Shown here piece after piece: positions 54,650 through 64,000 of a stretch of 64,000 nucleotides of DNA (the stretch's first letter is position 1; each line of letters opens with the position of its first letter). The DNA lies in NCBI GenBank assembly GCA_030323885.1, contig JASIRB010003302.1, positions 1 to 64,000 on the forward strand. The letters run 5' to 3'. Under the pieces are notes generated by a model. The model did not search any database and was not told where the DNA came from. It saw only the letters and a program-made list of their open reading frames with translations. The position numbers were made by a program, and so were the translations under genes. Origin of the DNA: Branchipolynoe longqiensis (Eukaryota; Annelida; Polychaeta; Phyllodocida; Polynoidae).

Positions 54650-54902
54650 GCCCCGTGACGTCACGGCCGGAAGTAGCACACCCACATTCCGCTGACCTAA
54701 TTTACCATAAACCACGTGCCTGCCCGCTGGTGCGTGCCGTGTAGATGCTGGTACCACGTGACTACGGAATGTGCTATTTATAACTCTCGGGGGACCGTGA
54801 CCTTAGTCTCATACAGGAATTGCGAGTTCCGCTGGTCCCTCAGGAAGGACTTAATCTGTGACCCGGCGTGTTGAGGCATAGTTGTAACTTACACGACAAC
54901 AG
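54650..54902 (+). promoter_or_regulatory. Candidate promoter and non-coding first exon
   Basis: TGACGTCA (54656-54663, a full CRE), CCGGAAGT (54667-54674, ETS type), two CACGTG E-boxes (54713-54718 and 54755-54760) and TATTTATAA (54775-54783) line up ahead of CTCATAC (54808-54814), a reasonable initiator about 33 bp from the TATA. The putative exon runs to ACAACAG|GTGAGCG at 54902/54903, a strong splice donor, with no ATG ORF of note. The spacing is that of a real plus-strand core promoter. The downstream gene was not found in the window. Confidence 0.5.
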
Positions 54903-55140
54903 GTGAGCGAGATGGTGAACACACGAAAACAAAGCGCTATCTTATCTCAGGTCAAATACTTACAATTTACAAATGTATGATAAGAAGAATGCCAAGTTAT
55001 CAGCAGGCCTGTTGTTGCAAGGTTAGAATGAACTAAAAGTGTCGGGTCTACAATGAGTGATAGGGGTGGGAGGGGAACATCCTCAATTCGGGTGTGTAAG
55101 CTGAAGCTGCGAGCCGGCGTGCTGTGTCGCAGCTTCAGTG
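54903..55140. other. Unique segment, possible start of intron
   Basis: Follows the GTGAGCG donor at 54903. 55104-55138 holds GCTGAAGCTGCGAGCC and its near inverse CGCAGCTTCAG, a small hairpin. No exon was seen. Confidence 0.3.
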
Positions 55141-55445
55141 TGGCCTTCTCTGTGGCGGAGTGGTTAGAGTGTCTGACTTTTTCTAGGTCAGACTCCTAAT
55201 CTGAGGGTCGGCGGTTCGATTCCCCGTGCCCCCAGCTCTGCCAATTTGGATTTCCACCGCTGTGTATAACTTACAGCGTCATCAAAGGCCGGTTGCTCTC
55301 ATACCATGTCTATGTGGTGTGGGAGGTTAAAAATCCCTTGGGTCGGTAAAAGTGTAGGCTCGGGCTTTCTATCGACCAGCAGTGGAGTGGGGAAGACCAC
55401 TCCACTGACGGGGGGGAAAAAAAAAAAAGACAAAAGACAAAAATG
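55141..55445 (+). mobile_element. tRNA-derived SINE, second family (pseudo-tRNA head)
   Basis: The head has a clean A box (TGGCGGAGTGG) and B box (GGTTCGATTCC) in tRNA-like order. TCAGACTCCTAATCTGA forms a 5-bp anticodon arm with a 7-nt loop reading CCT (Arg). The acceptor halves do not pair, and the sequence TTTTTCTAGGTCAGAC duplicates part of the arm, so it is not a functional tRNA. About 200 bp of body follows, ending GGGGGGGAAAAAAAAAAAAG. Confidence 0.72.
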
Positions 55446-55569
55446 AGAGACAAATAAGTGTTCACACTTCCTGTCTACCATTCGCTATATTTGCTATATC
55501 GAGAGGGACCAGCAGAAGTGGGAATACTGATATTGTTGTGCCCTCGGTGAGTGTGAGAAGACTTGGTGG

Positions 55570-56165
55570 AGACTGTCTGTAGAGCAGCTCACTGCCCACT
55601 TGTTCATTAATAGGCCTATATGCCAGCCGTAGTTATGTTTCTGTATTCCAGCTCACTGCCCACTTGTTCATCAGTAGGCCTATATGGCAGCCGTAGTTAT
55701 GTTTCTGTATTCCAGCTCACTGCCCACTTGTTCATCAGTAGGCCTATATGGCAGCCGTAGTTATGTTTCTGTATTCCAGCTCACTGCCCACTTGTTCATC
55801 AGTAGGCCTATATGGCAGCCGTAGTTATGTTTCTGTATTCCAGCTCACTGCCCACTTGTTCATCAGTAGGCCTATATGGCAGCCGTAGTTATGTTTCTGT
55901 ATTCCAGCTCACTGCCCACTTGTTCATCAGTAGGCCTATATGGCAGCTGTAGTTATGTTTCTGTATTCCAGCTCACTGCCCACTTGTTCATCAGTAGGCC
56001 TATATGGCAGCCGTAGTTATGTTTCTGTATTCCAGCTCACTGCCCACTTGTTCATCAGTAGGCCTATATGGCAGCCGTAGTTATGTTTCTGTATTCCAGC
56101 TCACTGCCCACTTGTTCATCAGTCGGCCTATATGGCAGCCGTAGTTATGTTTCTGTATTCCAGCT
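55570..56165 (+). repeat. 64-bp satellite
   Basis: Nine highly uniform copies of CAGCTCACTGCCCACTTGTT, CATCAGTAGGCCTATATGGC and AGCCGTAGTTATGTTTCTGT. High uniformity suggests recent expansion. It ends directly at a SINE. Confidence 0.96.
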
Positions 56166-56169
56166 CACT

Positions 56170-56422
56170 GACACATGGGGCGAGCTTGCTGCTACAGTGT
56201 TGCTCCACTGAGAAACCAGCCCGCTGGCACCATGACTCAGTCACATTATCCTGATACTGAGCTAACCAATCCTTGTCCCATCCTAGTAGTGCTGAGCGCC
56301 AGGCTAGGGAGGGACAAGCATACATTTTGTAAATCATTGGTTTGACTGTGCCAGGATTCGAACTTCCAACTTTCCACATGGGACGCCTGCGCTCTCACCG
56401 ATTTGGCGACCGTGACTGGTCT
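56170..56422 (-). mobile_element. SINE-1, lacking 3' tail
   Basis: Body (TGACTCAGTCACATTATCCT, GATACTGAGCTAACCAATCC), linker and head (AGGATTCGAACTTCC, GCGCTCTCACCGATTTGGCG) are present. The 3' domain is replaced by the end of the 64-bp satellite. Confidence 0.82.
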
Positions 56423-56539
56423 GCATTGTTAGTCCGATACTATGTCACGTCCCTGTGTCTCCACTCATGTCACGTGACGATTGTGGTTTCATTGCGGGCC
56501 CCAGATTATGGAAAACAACCTTCATAGAACTCGACAGGT

Positions 56540-58228
56540 ACTGCAGCACTATCGGGACCTGTTGTAGATACCAGCAGGTACTGCAACATTATACAGGGAG
56601 GCAATGCAGCACTTTCAGGACCTGTTGTAGATACCGGCAGGTACTGCAGCACTATCAGGAACTGATGTAGATACAGGCAGGCACTGCAGCACTTTCAGGA
56701 CCTGTTGTACATACCGGCAGGTACTGCAGCACTATCAGGACCTGTTTTAGATACCGGCAGGCACTGCAGCACTTTCAGGACATGTTGTAGATACCGGCAG
56801 GTACTGCAGCACTATCAGGACCTGTTGTAGATACCTCAGGCACTGCATCACTATCAGGACCTGTTGTAGATACAGGCAGGCACTGCAGCACTATCAGGAC
56901 CTGTTGTAGATACCGGCAGGCACTGCAGCAGTATCAGGACCTGTTGTAGATACAGGCAGGCACTACAGCAGTATCAGGACCTGTTGTAGATACAGGCAGG
57001 CACTACAGCAGTATCAGGACCTGTTGTAGACCTGACAAGCACTGCAGCACTATCGGGACCTGTTGTGGATACCTCAGGCACTGCAGCACTATCAGGACCT
57101 GTTGTAGATACCGGCAGGCACTGCATCACTATCAGGACCTGTTGTAGATACCGGCAGGCACTACAGCAGTATCAGGACCTGTTGTAGATACAGGCAGGCA
57201 CTACAGCATTATCAGGACCTGTTGTAGACCTGACAAGCACTGCAGCACTATCGGGACCTGTTGTGGATACCTCAGGCACTGCGGCACTATCAGGACCTGT
57301 TGTAGATACCGGCAAGCACTACAGTAACTATTGGAACCTGTTGTAGATACCGGCAGGCACTGCAGCACTATCGGGACCTGTTGCAGATATCAGCAGGTAC
57401 TGCAGCACTATCGGGACCTGTTGTATATACCTCAGGCACTGCACCACTGTCAGGACCTGTTGTAGATACAGGCAGGCACTACAGCAGTATCAGGACCTTT
57501 TGTAGACCTGACATGCACTGTAGCACTATCGGGACCTGTTGTAGATACCTCAGGCACTGCATCACTATCAGGACCTGTTGTAGATACAGGCAGGCACTAC
57601 AGCAGTATCAGGACCTTTTGTAGACCTGACATGCACTGCAGCACTATCAGGACCTGTTTTAGATACCGGCAGGCACTGCAGCACTATCAGGACCTGTTGT
57701 AGATACCGGCAGGCAGTGCAACATTATCAGGACCTGTTGTAGATACCGTCAGGCACTGCAGCACTATTGGGACCTGTTGTAGATACCGGTAGGCACTGCA
57801 GCACTATCGGGACCTGTTGTAGATACCGGCAGGCACTGCAGCACTATCAGGACCTGTTGTAGATACAGGCAGGCACTACAGCAGTATCAGGACCTTTTGT
57901 AGACCTGACATGCACTGCAGCACTATCGGGACCTGTTTTAGATACCAGCAGGCACTGCAGCACTATCAGGACCTGTTGTAGATACCGGCAGGCAGTGCAA
58001 CATTATCAGGACCTGTTGTAGATACCGGCAGGCACTGCAGCACTATCGGGACCTGTTGTAGATACCGGTAGGCACTGCAGCACTATCGGGACCTGTTGTA
58101 GATACCGGCAGGCACTGCAGCACTATCGGGACCTGTTGTAGATACCGGCAGGCACTGCATCACTATCAGGACCTGTTGTTGATACCGGCAGGCACTGCAG
58201 CACTATCAGGACCTGTTGTAGACCCACC
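56540..58228 (+). repeat. 40-bp satellite
   Basis: About 42 copies of GGCACTGCAGCACTATCAGG and ACCTGTTGTAGATACCGGCA. Recurrent longer blocks include GTAGACCTGACATGCACTG (57503, 57623 and 57900). It ends directly at a SINE tail. Confidence 0.96.
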
Positions 58229-58234
58229 AGTCTT

Positions 58235-58308
58235 ACAGCTTCCTACCGATGTCTACCCGTCCTGATATGACCTTAGATGTTGCTAGGACGTAAAACAACA
58301 ACAAACAA
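58235..58308 (+). mobile_element. SINE-1 3' domain and tail only
   Basis: CCTGATATGACCTTAGATG, TTGCTAGGACGTAAAAC and AACAACAAACAAAC. Only about 70 bp, immediately after the satellite. Confidence 0.8.
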
Positions 58309-58329
58309 ACCTACATCTACAGCCGTTCC

Positions 58330-58420
58330 CCAGCTGATGAACTGAAAGTTGCAGAGTCCGATGGTTTTGAATTTCTATATTTTTTCTGAGATTAGATATT
58401 AGATCGATCACTAGTATCTT
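58330..58420 (-). mobile_element. TTAA-family element, one end
   Basis: GAAAGTTGCAGAGTCCGATGG and the next 60 bp match the inverse end of the family (TTTTGAATTTCTATATTTTT, GATCGATCACTAGTATCT). The rest is absent, ending in a poly-T run. Confidence 0.7.
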
Positions 58421-59690
58421 TTTTCTTTTTTTTTTGTGACAAGTTTTTTATTCTGCCCAGAACGTATAAGCTCCCATGAGGGTGCTTGTTTTCAACGCTG
58501 GACAGCTGTGATACTGGATTGGTCTGGTCCCGCACTCAGGAGTCTTTACCTGATCTTTCTCGGGCCAACCTTTGCGGTTTGGGGCGTTAGTAGTTTCTAT
58601 ATTAGTTTTATTTTAATTTTCAAGTTTTTTCCTAACCTGTATATGATAACTTAGCCTACTATGTACATCTACGCAGATGACATACAGGCCTGTGGGAGAG
58701 GATCCCATCCCATTGTGGTTGGTTACAGCATCCTTTCACCCATGCCCTGTCCTTAGATAGTACACCAGTGTGCCAGAACACCCCTGGACCCTTCAGGACT
58801 GCGACTAGGTGGGATGGCTGTGTTGTATGTTTAGCCATTTTGTATTTCAGGGCCGTAGCCTGCCTGGTTCTGCTTTGGTTTGTGCCAGTACACATACCCA
58901 GACGGACTGCGCCCTATGGTGATAGTCATTTCGAATTCCTTAGTACTTAGCAGGGCTAGTTTCCGTATTTGTAATATCTACCATCTTTTCTGGCTGGTCT
59001 TTTGCTTTTTGTGCTAGAACCCAGCAAGCAGTGACTGCGCCCAAGATCAGGGGAGATATTGTTTCTTCAGTAGGTGGTTGTGTATTATGTTTAACCGTTC
59101 GGCCTAATCTGCCCCCGCCTAAGGCGAGCCTAACGTGTTAATGTTATGTAATATTATGTAATAATTTCCATGTGAAATTCCTGAGCCTGCCGCGGGCTGC
59201 TGCGGCTCCTCCTCCCGTCTGCAGTTAGTCCGTCGCCGTCGGTGTCCGCCCCGCGCTAAAGGCGGCCAGCCAGAGTTTCATCTACATACGCAATTCGCCG
59301 ACGAGCGCGCTTATAGGCCTAAAGTTTCCCTACTTCCATAAGTTAGGTTCTTTCAACTAGCTGGCTGTCCCCTTCGCATTTCGGTATATTAATTGTGTTA
59401 CTGAATAATTCCAGAAGTACGCGTACGGCTAGGGATGCCGCCGCTGTCACTGATAATCAGTTCTAAGTTAATGTCGTTAATTTCCGCCATAAAGTAACAC
59501 TACGTTAAATTCTGTTATAGTTTGTCATTATATTCCCGCAGATGGGTTAAGTAACTGCATAAGGCCTGCTTAGGCTTAAGGCCCCTAATTACATATGAAA
59601 CAATCGAATATCAGGTTTTCCATAGCGGTTAATCTATAATAATACTGGAGGATAGTAAAGAATGCAAGGAACGTCTCAGTCCACCTTCAC
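58421..59690. other. Unique DNA, no gene recognised
   Basis: About 1.27 kb, GC-richer around 59190-59270. Short ORFs (58436-58654 plus; 58659-58895 minus) show no domain and no convincing splice partners. It could contain the 3'UTR of the neighbouring LINE, but I could not define an end. Confidence 0.35.
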
Positions 59691-59909
59691 AAGAGCTCAC
59701 GACTTTATTCTTACCGTAACTAACAAGGATACCAGCGAAATATACATACCTATCAAAGGCGCTAATAACTCCCTTTCCCTCCCGTGTGGTTTGATTACAT
59801 TAGTTTTAGAATTTAGATAAGAAAAAGACCAAATATCGGCTGAAATGACAGAGCGCGAATAAACACGTCTGCCGGGTCAGGCCCCGAACGCCCGACCTTC
59901 CTTCGTTGC

Positions 59910-60718
59910 TTAGCTAGTCGCTAAGCAACGCTTTACCCCCGCGAACCATCGCGTGCACATGCGGAAGCAATTTGCGCGCCCGTTGGACGAGTGCGCAAAT
60001 TGCTCACGGCGAATAGACACGCCCACTTCACTTGTTTTCTTTAAGGACCTTTTATAGTGGTCCATGCTTTCGATTGCCCGTTGTTGTGTGGGTTGATTAT
60101 TCCAGGCATGTGCCGCCATGGCCAGTACACTTCTCTCATAAATTTTGGTGTTACTTATTGCTGTCAGTAGCACTGGGGCTGCCATTTGCCTGGTGTCCCT
60201 ACGGGGGGTTGCTGTGTAGCCTGGTTTTGTGGTGTAATGGTGTGCCAGTATTTTGAGGTGCGTTTCCCTTCTACTCGTTAGTAGTGTTGCATTGCATTTT
60301 TTGTGTAATTCGATTGTGGGATATCTTTTGTTCACCTGAAGGCATACTTTGAGGGCTCTATTTTGTAGCACCTGTAGTTTGTTTAATAGTTTTGTATTTC
60401 CTCCCATGTATACTACATCGCCATAGTCAAAGTAGGGGAGGATCATGCCTTTATATATTTTAATTGCCATGCTTTCAGTCATGTAGTATCTCAGTTTAGC
60501 CAGTAGCCATATTTTATGGTTTACTTTTTTGATAGTATTTGTTATGCAGAGGTCATAATTTAGGTGTCTGTCTAGATCCACTCCCAGATATCGGTAGTTG
60601 TCTACTTGTTCTAGTTCGGTGTTTCCCAGAAGACACTTTATTTTCTCGTTTCTTGTTAGCCTGGTACCAAATAGTACTGTTTTTGACTTGCTGTTTATGG
60701 TTATCCTATTTAGTTGGC
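59910..60718 (-). pseudogene. LINE reverse transcriptase, C-terminal part, disrupted
   Basis: The polypeptide has NYRYLGVDLDRHLNYD, the thumb-like segment that follows the RT palm in many LINE ORF2 proteins, then KGMILPYFDYGDVVY and LNKLQVLQNRALK. The upstream palm motifs lie at 63897-64000, beyond the RTE insertion (YADDTVVYAAGKTTEEIETT is the catalytic C motif and what follows). No frameshift or stop is visible in the part present, so apart from the insertion it may have been intact when hit. The final 40 codons are Arg/Cys-rich and may lie past the original stop. Confidence 0.85.
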
Positions 60719-63700
60719 TGCGGTGCACATCAACTTTGTTGGTGTGGTCAGGGGATGTCACCCCTTCAAGTGCATGAAGACTGGAGCAGCAGATGAGTTA
60801 GAAGATCAATAGCTTTCAAGGTGTAACAGCAAGATGATGTGGCTCATCAGGGCACACTCTGACAAAGATGAGTAAGTGGCCAGTCACCTTGGAAAGGAAG
60901 GGGAACCTACCAAGTATTTACCCATAGTAAGCAATGGTAATTAATGGAAACAAATTTAGAGATGGAGACAACTCTGGTCCCTCTGCGGGGAAGCCTTCTA
61001 ATAGCTACAGTGGAGGCACCTTTCCTTCAACTATTAAGAAACCTAGTAATGACAATGTAAACTCAAAGCCTAAAATAGGAAGGTATGCATCTGATGTCAG
61101 GCAACTGAAAACTGGAGGAAAGGTGCTAAAGATTGGTACATGGAATGTACGAACATTGTACAAACCAGGCCGATATGACAACCTGAAAGTGGAAATGACA
61201 GCGCTAAACCTTGACATCCTAGGTATAGCTGAGACGAGATGGACGGGTGACGGGAGGATAGGTGATAGTGAGGTAGATATGATATATTCTGGAGATGAAA
61301 AACATCAGTATGGCGTTGGAATTATGATGAAGAAGTCCATTGCCGCCACAATGATTGGATTCTGGCCAGTATCTGACAGAATTATTATGATGAAGCTGAG
61401 GGGAAAACCGTTCAATATAAACATTCTGCAAGTTTATGCACCAACCTCAGATCACGATGATGAAGAAGTCAACGAGTTCTATGACAGCATCAAAAAGGTA
61501 ATGGAATACACCAAGTCTGGAGAAATAACAATTGTTATGGGCGATTGGAATGCGAAAGTTGGAGAACAACATGAATATCCAGTAACAGGAAGATTTGGCT
61601 TAGGTGAGAGAAATGATCGTGGTGAATACTTGATAAATTTCTGTTTGACATCAAAACTAGTAATTGCTAACACCTTATTTGAACATCCAAAGAGAAGACT
61701 ATATACATGGAAGAGCCCTGGTGATGTATGTCGGAACCAGATCGATTACATTCTTGTCAACCAACGATATCGAAATTGTATCAAACAGGCAAGGACATAT
61801 CCAGGTGCTGACATATGTTCGGATCATAATCCAGTAGTAATCAGTATGGTAGTGAAATTGAAACAGCAGAACAAAATTAAAAACAACATTCAAATGGATA
61901 TGAACATGTTAAAAGATGCAAAATACAGAACTAAGTATAATGTCTCTGTTCATAACAAATTCAGTGTACTGATGAATGAAGAAACTCCTCAGAGAGAGTA
62001 TAACAACATTGAAATGGAATGGGAAGCTCTCAGAGAAAGCATGGTCAAGTCAGCAGAGGAGGTGTTACCAAATAAAAAACGAGAGACAAAGCAATCATGG
62101 ATGACGCAAACCATACTAGAAAAGATGGCAGAAAGGAAGAAAGTGAAAACCACTGATCCACCTAAATACAAACACCTGAAGAATGAAATAGAAGATGAAT
62201 GCAAAAAAGCTAAAGATGAATGGTGGAATAAGAAGTGTGAAGTAGTGGAACAACTTGAGTCTCAACATCGTTCAAGAGAGATGCACAAGAAAGTGAAAGA
62301 GATAACAGGTCAAGGATACAGACAGAGAAGCAGTAAATGTATCAAGAACAAAGACGGCAAAATGCTCTTTGAAGAAGATGAAATAAAGTCCAGATGGGAA
62401 GAATATGTAAACGAACTATACAATGATGACAGAGGGAACCCACCCACAATTGAGAAAGAAGATGGGAATATTATATTAGTATCAGAGGTTGAGAAGGCTA
62501 TCAATGATCTAAAGGCAGGTAAGGCTCCTGGAAGTGACCAGATAACATCAGAAATGATAAAAGGACTAGATGAAGTGGGGATTCAAATCATTCATAAGCT
62601 AGTAACTGACATCTATGAGACTGGATTTATACCATTGAATATGAATGAATCCATATTTGTACGACTCCCAAAGAAGCTAAAACCAACATTGTGTACTGAG
62701 TACAGAACACTAAGCCTGATGAGTCATATGTTGAAGATGATCCTGAAAATAATTTTACTGAGAAACAGACAGAAAATTGAAGAACAAATCAGTAACGTAC
62801 AAAGTGGGTTTATATCTGGAAGAGGTACACGTGAAGGGATTTTCAATATGAGAATGATTTGTGAACGTTATTGTGAAGTGAACCAGGATGTTTATGCCTG
62901 CTTTATTGACTATGAGAAGGCCTTCGACCGAGTCAATCATGAACTGTTAATCAAATGTTTACAAGATATTGGTGTCAATGGCAAAGACATTAAACTAATT
63001 GTGAACTTATACTGGACACAACGTGCATTTATAAAAATGGAGCAGGGCCTATCGGATGAAGTTATGATTAAACGAGGAGTTCGACAGGGGTGTGTATTGT
63101 CACCATGTCTATTTAACCTGTACACAGAGATGATTTTCAGACACATTGAAGATTGCAAGGGAGTGACAATAGGTGGCATGAACGTCAACAATCTTAGATA
63201 TGCCGATGACAGTGTAATACTAGCAGACAGTGAGAAAAACCTACAAGATATAGTGAATAGAATCAATAAAGCTGGAATACTATTCAACATGAAGATGAAT
63301 GCCAGGAAGACCAAAACAATGGTTATAAGTAAAAAGACAGATAAACCAAATGTCAATATAACCATAGATGGCACAAACATAGAACAAGTATCCGAATTCA
63401 TATATCTCGGACAAAAGATTACAAATGATGGGAGATGTGAGGAAGAAATTAAAAGAAGGATAACAATAGCCCGAACAACATTCTCCAAAATGTATAGAGT
63501 GTTAACATCAAGTAAGATATTAATACAAACAAGGAAGCGTATTCTTCAGTGTTATGTGTGGTCTACTCTAATGTATGGGGCAGAGACATGGACAATCTCT
63601 AAGAAAATGTACAAACGTTTAGCAGCATTTGAGATGTGGACTTGTATACAGACAAAGAAACTTATTTATTTTGGCCACATCATTCGTCAGAGTTCAATAT

Positions 63701-63886
63701 ACCGTACATTGTTGGAAGGGAAGGTGAATGGCAGCAGAGGGAGACCAAGAACATCATGGTTTACAAATATTTCACAGTGGACAGGCTTGAATTATTCACA
63801 GTCTATCAGAACAGCACAACATCGGGACAAGTGGAGAACCATTGCATCCAACCCTCGACTAGAGGATGGAACTTTTGATTGATTGA
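60719..63886 (+). mobile_element. RTE-clade non-LTR retrotransposon, nested, TSD 10 bp
   Basis: 3168 bp flanked by the perfect duplication TTTAGTTGGC at 60709-60718 and 63887-63896. It has about 215 bp of 5'UTR, one long ORF, and a 3' end that is just the stop codon within a TTGATTGATTGA run. A minimal 3'UTR with a short tandem tail is characteristic of RTE elements. It lies opposite to the LINE it interrupts. I judge it close to BovB-type RTEs from the protein motifs. Confidence 0.92.
60934..63882 (+). CDS. RTE endonuclease-reverse transcriptase (ORF2-type)
   Basis: An open frame of 982 codons. Residues about 64-310 form an AP-like endonuclease: IGTWNVRTLYKPG, IAETRWTG (catalytic Glu), QVYAPTSDHDD, GDWNAKVG, NQIDYILVN and CSDHNPVV. 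It would nick target DNA. The RT follows: KAPGSDQITSEMIK, CFIDYEKAFDRVNHELL (near residue 655), RGVRQGCVLSPCLFNLYTE and LRYADDSVILADS (near 755, catalytic Asp pair). The C-terminus has LIYFGHIIRQ and GSRGRPRTSW. Together these give target-primed reverse transcription. The ORF starts at ATG 60934; earlier upstream ATGs are out of frame. A stretch usually present between EMW (about residue 896) and the KLxYFGHI block appears to be deleted in frame. Confidence 0.93.
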   Translation: MVINGNKFRDGDNSGPSAGKPSNSYSGGTFPSTIKKPSNDNVNSKPKIGRYASDVRQLKTGGKVLKIGTWNVRTLYKPGRYDNLKVEMTALNLDILGIAETRWTGDGRIGDSEVDMIYSGDEKHQYGVGIMMKKSIAATMIGFWPVSDRIIMMKLRGKPFNINILQVYAPTSDHDDEEVNEFYDSIKKVMEYTKSGEITIVMGDWNAKVGEQHEYPVTGRFGLGERNDRGEYLINFCLTSKLVIANTLFEHPKRRLYTWKSPGDVCRNQIDYILVNQRYRNCIKQARTYPGADICSDHNPVVISMVVKLKQQNKIKNNIQMDMNMLKDAKYRTKYNVSVHNKFSVLMNEETPQREYNNIEMEWEALRESMVKSAEEVLPNKKRETKQSWMTQTILEKMAERKKVKTTDPPKYKHLKNEIEDECKKAKDEWWNKKCEVVEQLESQHRSREMHKKVKEITGQGYRQRSSKCIKNKDGKMLFEEDEIKSRWEEYVNELYNDDRGNPPTIEKEDGNIILVSEVEKAINDLKAGKAPGSDQITSEMIKGLDEVGIQIIHKLVTDIYETGFIPLNMNESIFVRLPKKLKPTLCTEYRTLSLMSHMLKMILKIILLRNRQKIEEQISNVQSGFISGRGTREGIFNMRMICERYCEVNQDVYACFIDYEKAFDRVNHELLIKCLQDIGVNGKDIKLIVNLYWTQRAFIKMEQGLSDEVMIKRGVRQGCVLSPCLFNLYTEMIFRHIEDCKGVTIGGMNVNNLRYADDSVILADSEKNLQDIVNRINKAGILFNMKMNARKTKTMVISKKTDKPNVNITIDGTNIEQVSEFIYLGQKITNDGRCEEEIKRRITIARTTFSKMYRVLTSSKILIQTRKRILQCYVWSTLMYGAETWTISKKMYKRLAAFEMWTCIQTKKLIYFGHIIRQSSIYRTLLEGKVNGSRGRPRTSWFTNISQWTGLNYSQSIRTAQHRDKWRTIASNPRLEDGTFD

Positions 63887-64000
63887 TTTAGTTGGCACCA
63901 CTCGATTAGTTTTGTTAGTGTTAGATTCAGTGTCGTTTCTATTTCTTCAGTTGTTTTGCCTGCAGCATATACCACAGTGTCATCTGCATATGGTTGGATG

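Larger units (their letters stand above)
59691..64000 (-). mobile_element. Non-LTR retrotransposon on minus, interrupted by an RTE
   Basis: The left part (59910-60718) carries the C-terminal half of an RT polypeptide. The right part (63887-64000, running off the window) carries the RT core (YADDTVVYAAG). Removing 60719-63886 and one 10-bp duplication joins them in frame at the codons for WCQLNRI. An AATAAA lies on the minus strand near 59713, in the possible 3'UTR. The clade is not fixed from this part alone. Confidence 0.85.

Noticed and set aside
55141..55225. Functional tRNA-Arg(CCT)
   Set aside because: A and B boxes are good, but the acceptor stem halves do not pair, the T stem has mismatches and there is an extra stem. 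Called a SINE head instead.

Overview
This is a repeat-dominated stretch of animal nuclear DNA. It has no operons or bacterial signals. The evidence for an animal is one spliced exon of a HECW-type E3 ubiquitin ligase, tRNA-derived SINEs, RTE and other non-LTR elements, a DIRS-like tyrosine-recombinase retrotransposon and a PIF/Harbinger DNA transposon. The main SINE ends in a domain (GACCTTAGATGTTGCTAGG, then ACGTAAAAC and an AACC/AAAC-rich tail) that resembles the 3' domain of lophotrochozoan 'Meta'-type SINEs as I remember them. My best guess is therefore a mollusc or close relative, unverified.

Layout. 1-9.7 kb: SINE copies between AT microsatellites, a 20-bp G-rich minisatellite, a 12-bp minisatellite and a long GA tract. 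9.8-10.7 kb: 3' end of a LINE carrying RNase H, between two TATG-type microsatellites. 11.4-12.4 kb: a TTAA-bounded 355-bp element, a Harbinger MITE, then the HECW C2-domain exon (minus strand). 12.4-17.5 kb: a 57-bp satellite, then a 66-68-bp satellite split by a 711-bp foldback element. 18.0-20.9 kb: a promoter-like unique segment running into a 16-18-bp satellite. 21.4-25.9 kb: a decayed DIRS-like element on the minus strand (gag, RT-RNase H, tyrosine recombinase, inverted repeats). 26-35.5 kb: 62-bp, 68-bp CA-rich, CT-rich, 24-bp, TG-rich and 16-bp arrays, with small TIR elements. 35.94-40.40 kb: a complete but mutated Harbinger element with TTA target-site duplications, holding a spliced transposase gene (plus) and a convergent MADF/SANT-like gene (minus). 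41-58 kb: SINEs and 35-, 13-, 47-, 57-, 95-, 24-, 64- and 40-bp satellites, a second Harbinger MITE with its empty site next to it, and a TATA/CRE/ETS promoter-like block near 54.7 kb. 59.7-64 kb: a LINE on the minus strand interrupted by a 3.17-kb RTE element whose 982-codon ORF is open.

Function. The only host coding sequence I can defend is the HECW exon. Most of the window may be HECW intron plus flanking DNA, but no second HECW exon was found to prove it. By my own boundaries tandem repeats take up about 25 kb (roughly 40%), and most of the rest is transposon-derived. Nearly all long ORFs in the satellites are artefacts of periods divisible by three. The strongest observations are the Harbinger parent with two MITE derivatives (one with an in-window empty site), the foldback element inside a satellite, the nested RTE with a perfect 10-bp duplication, and the repeated placement of SINE or LINE 3' tails at satellite borders.
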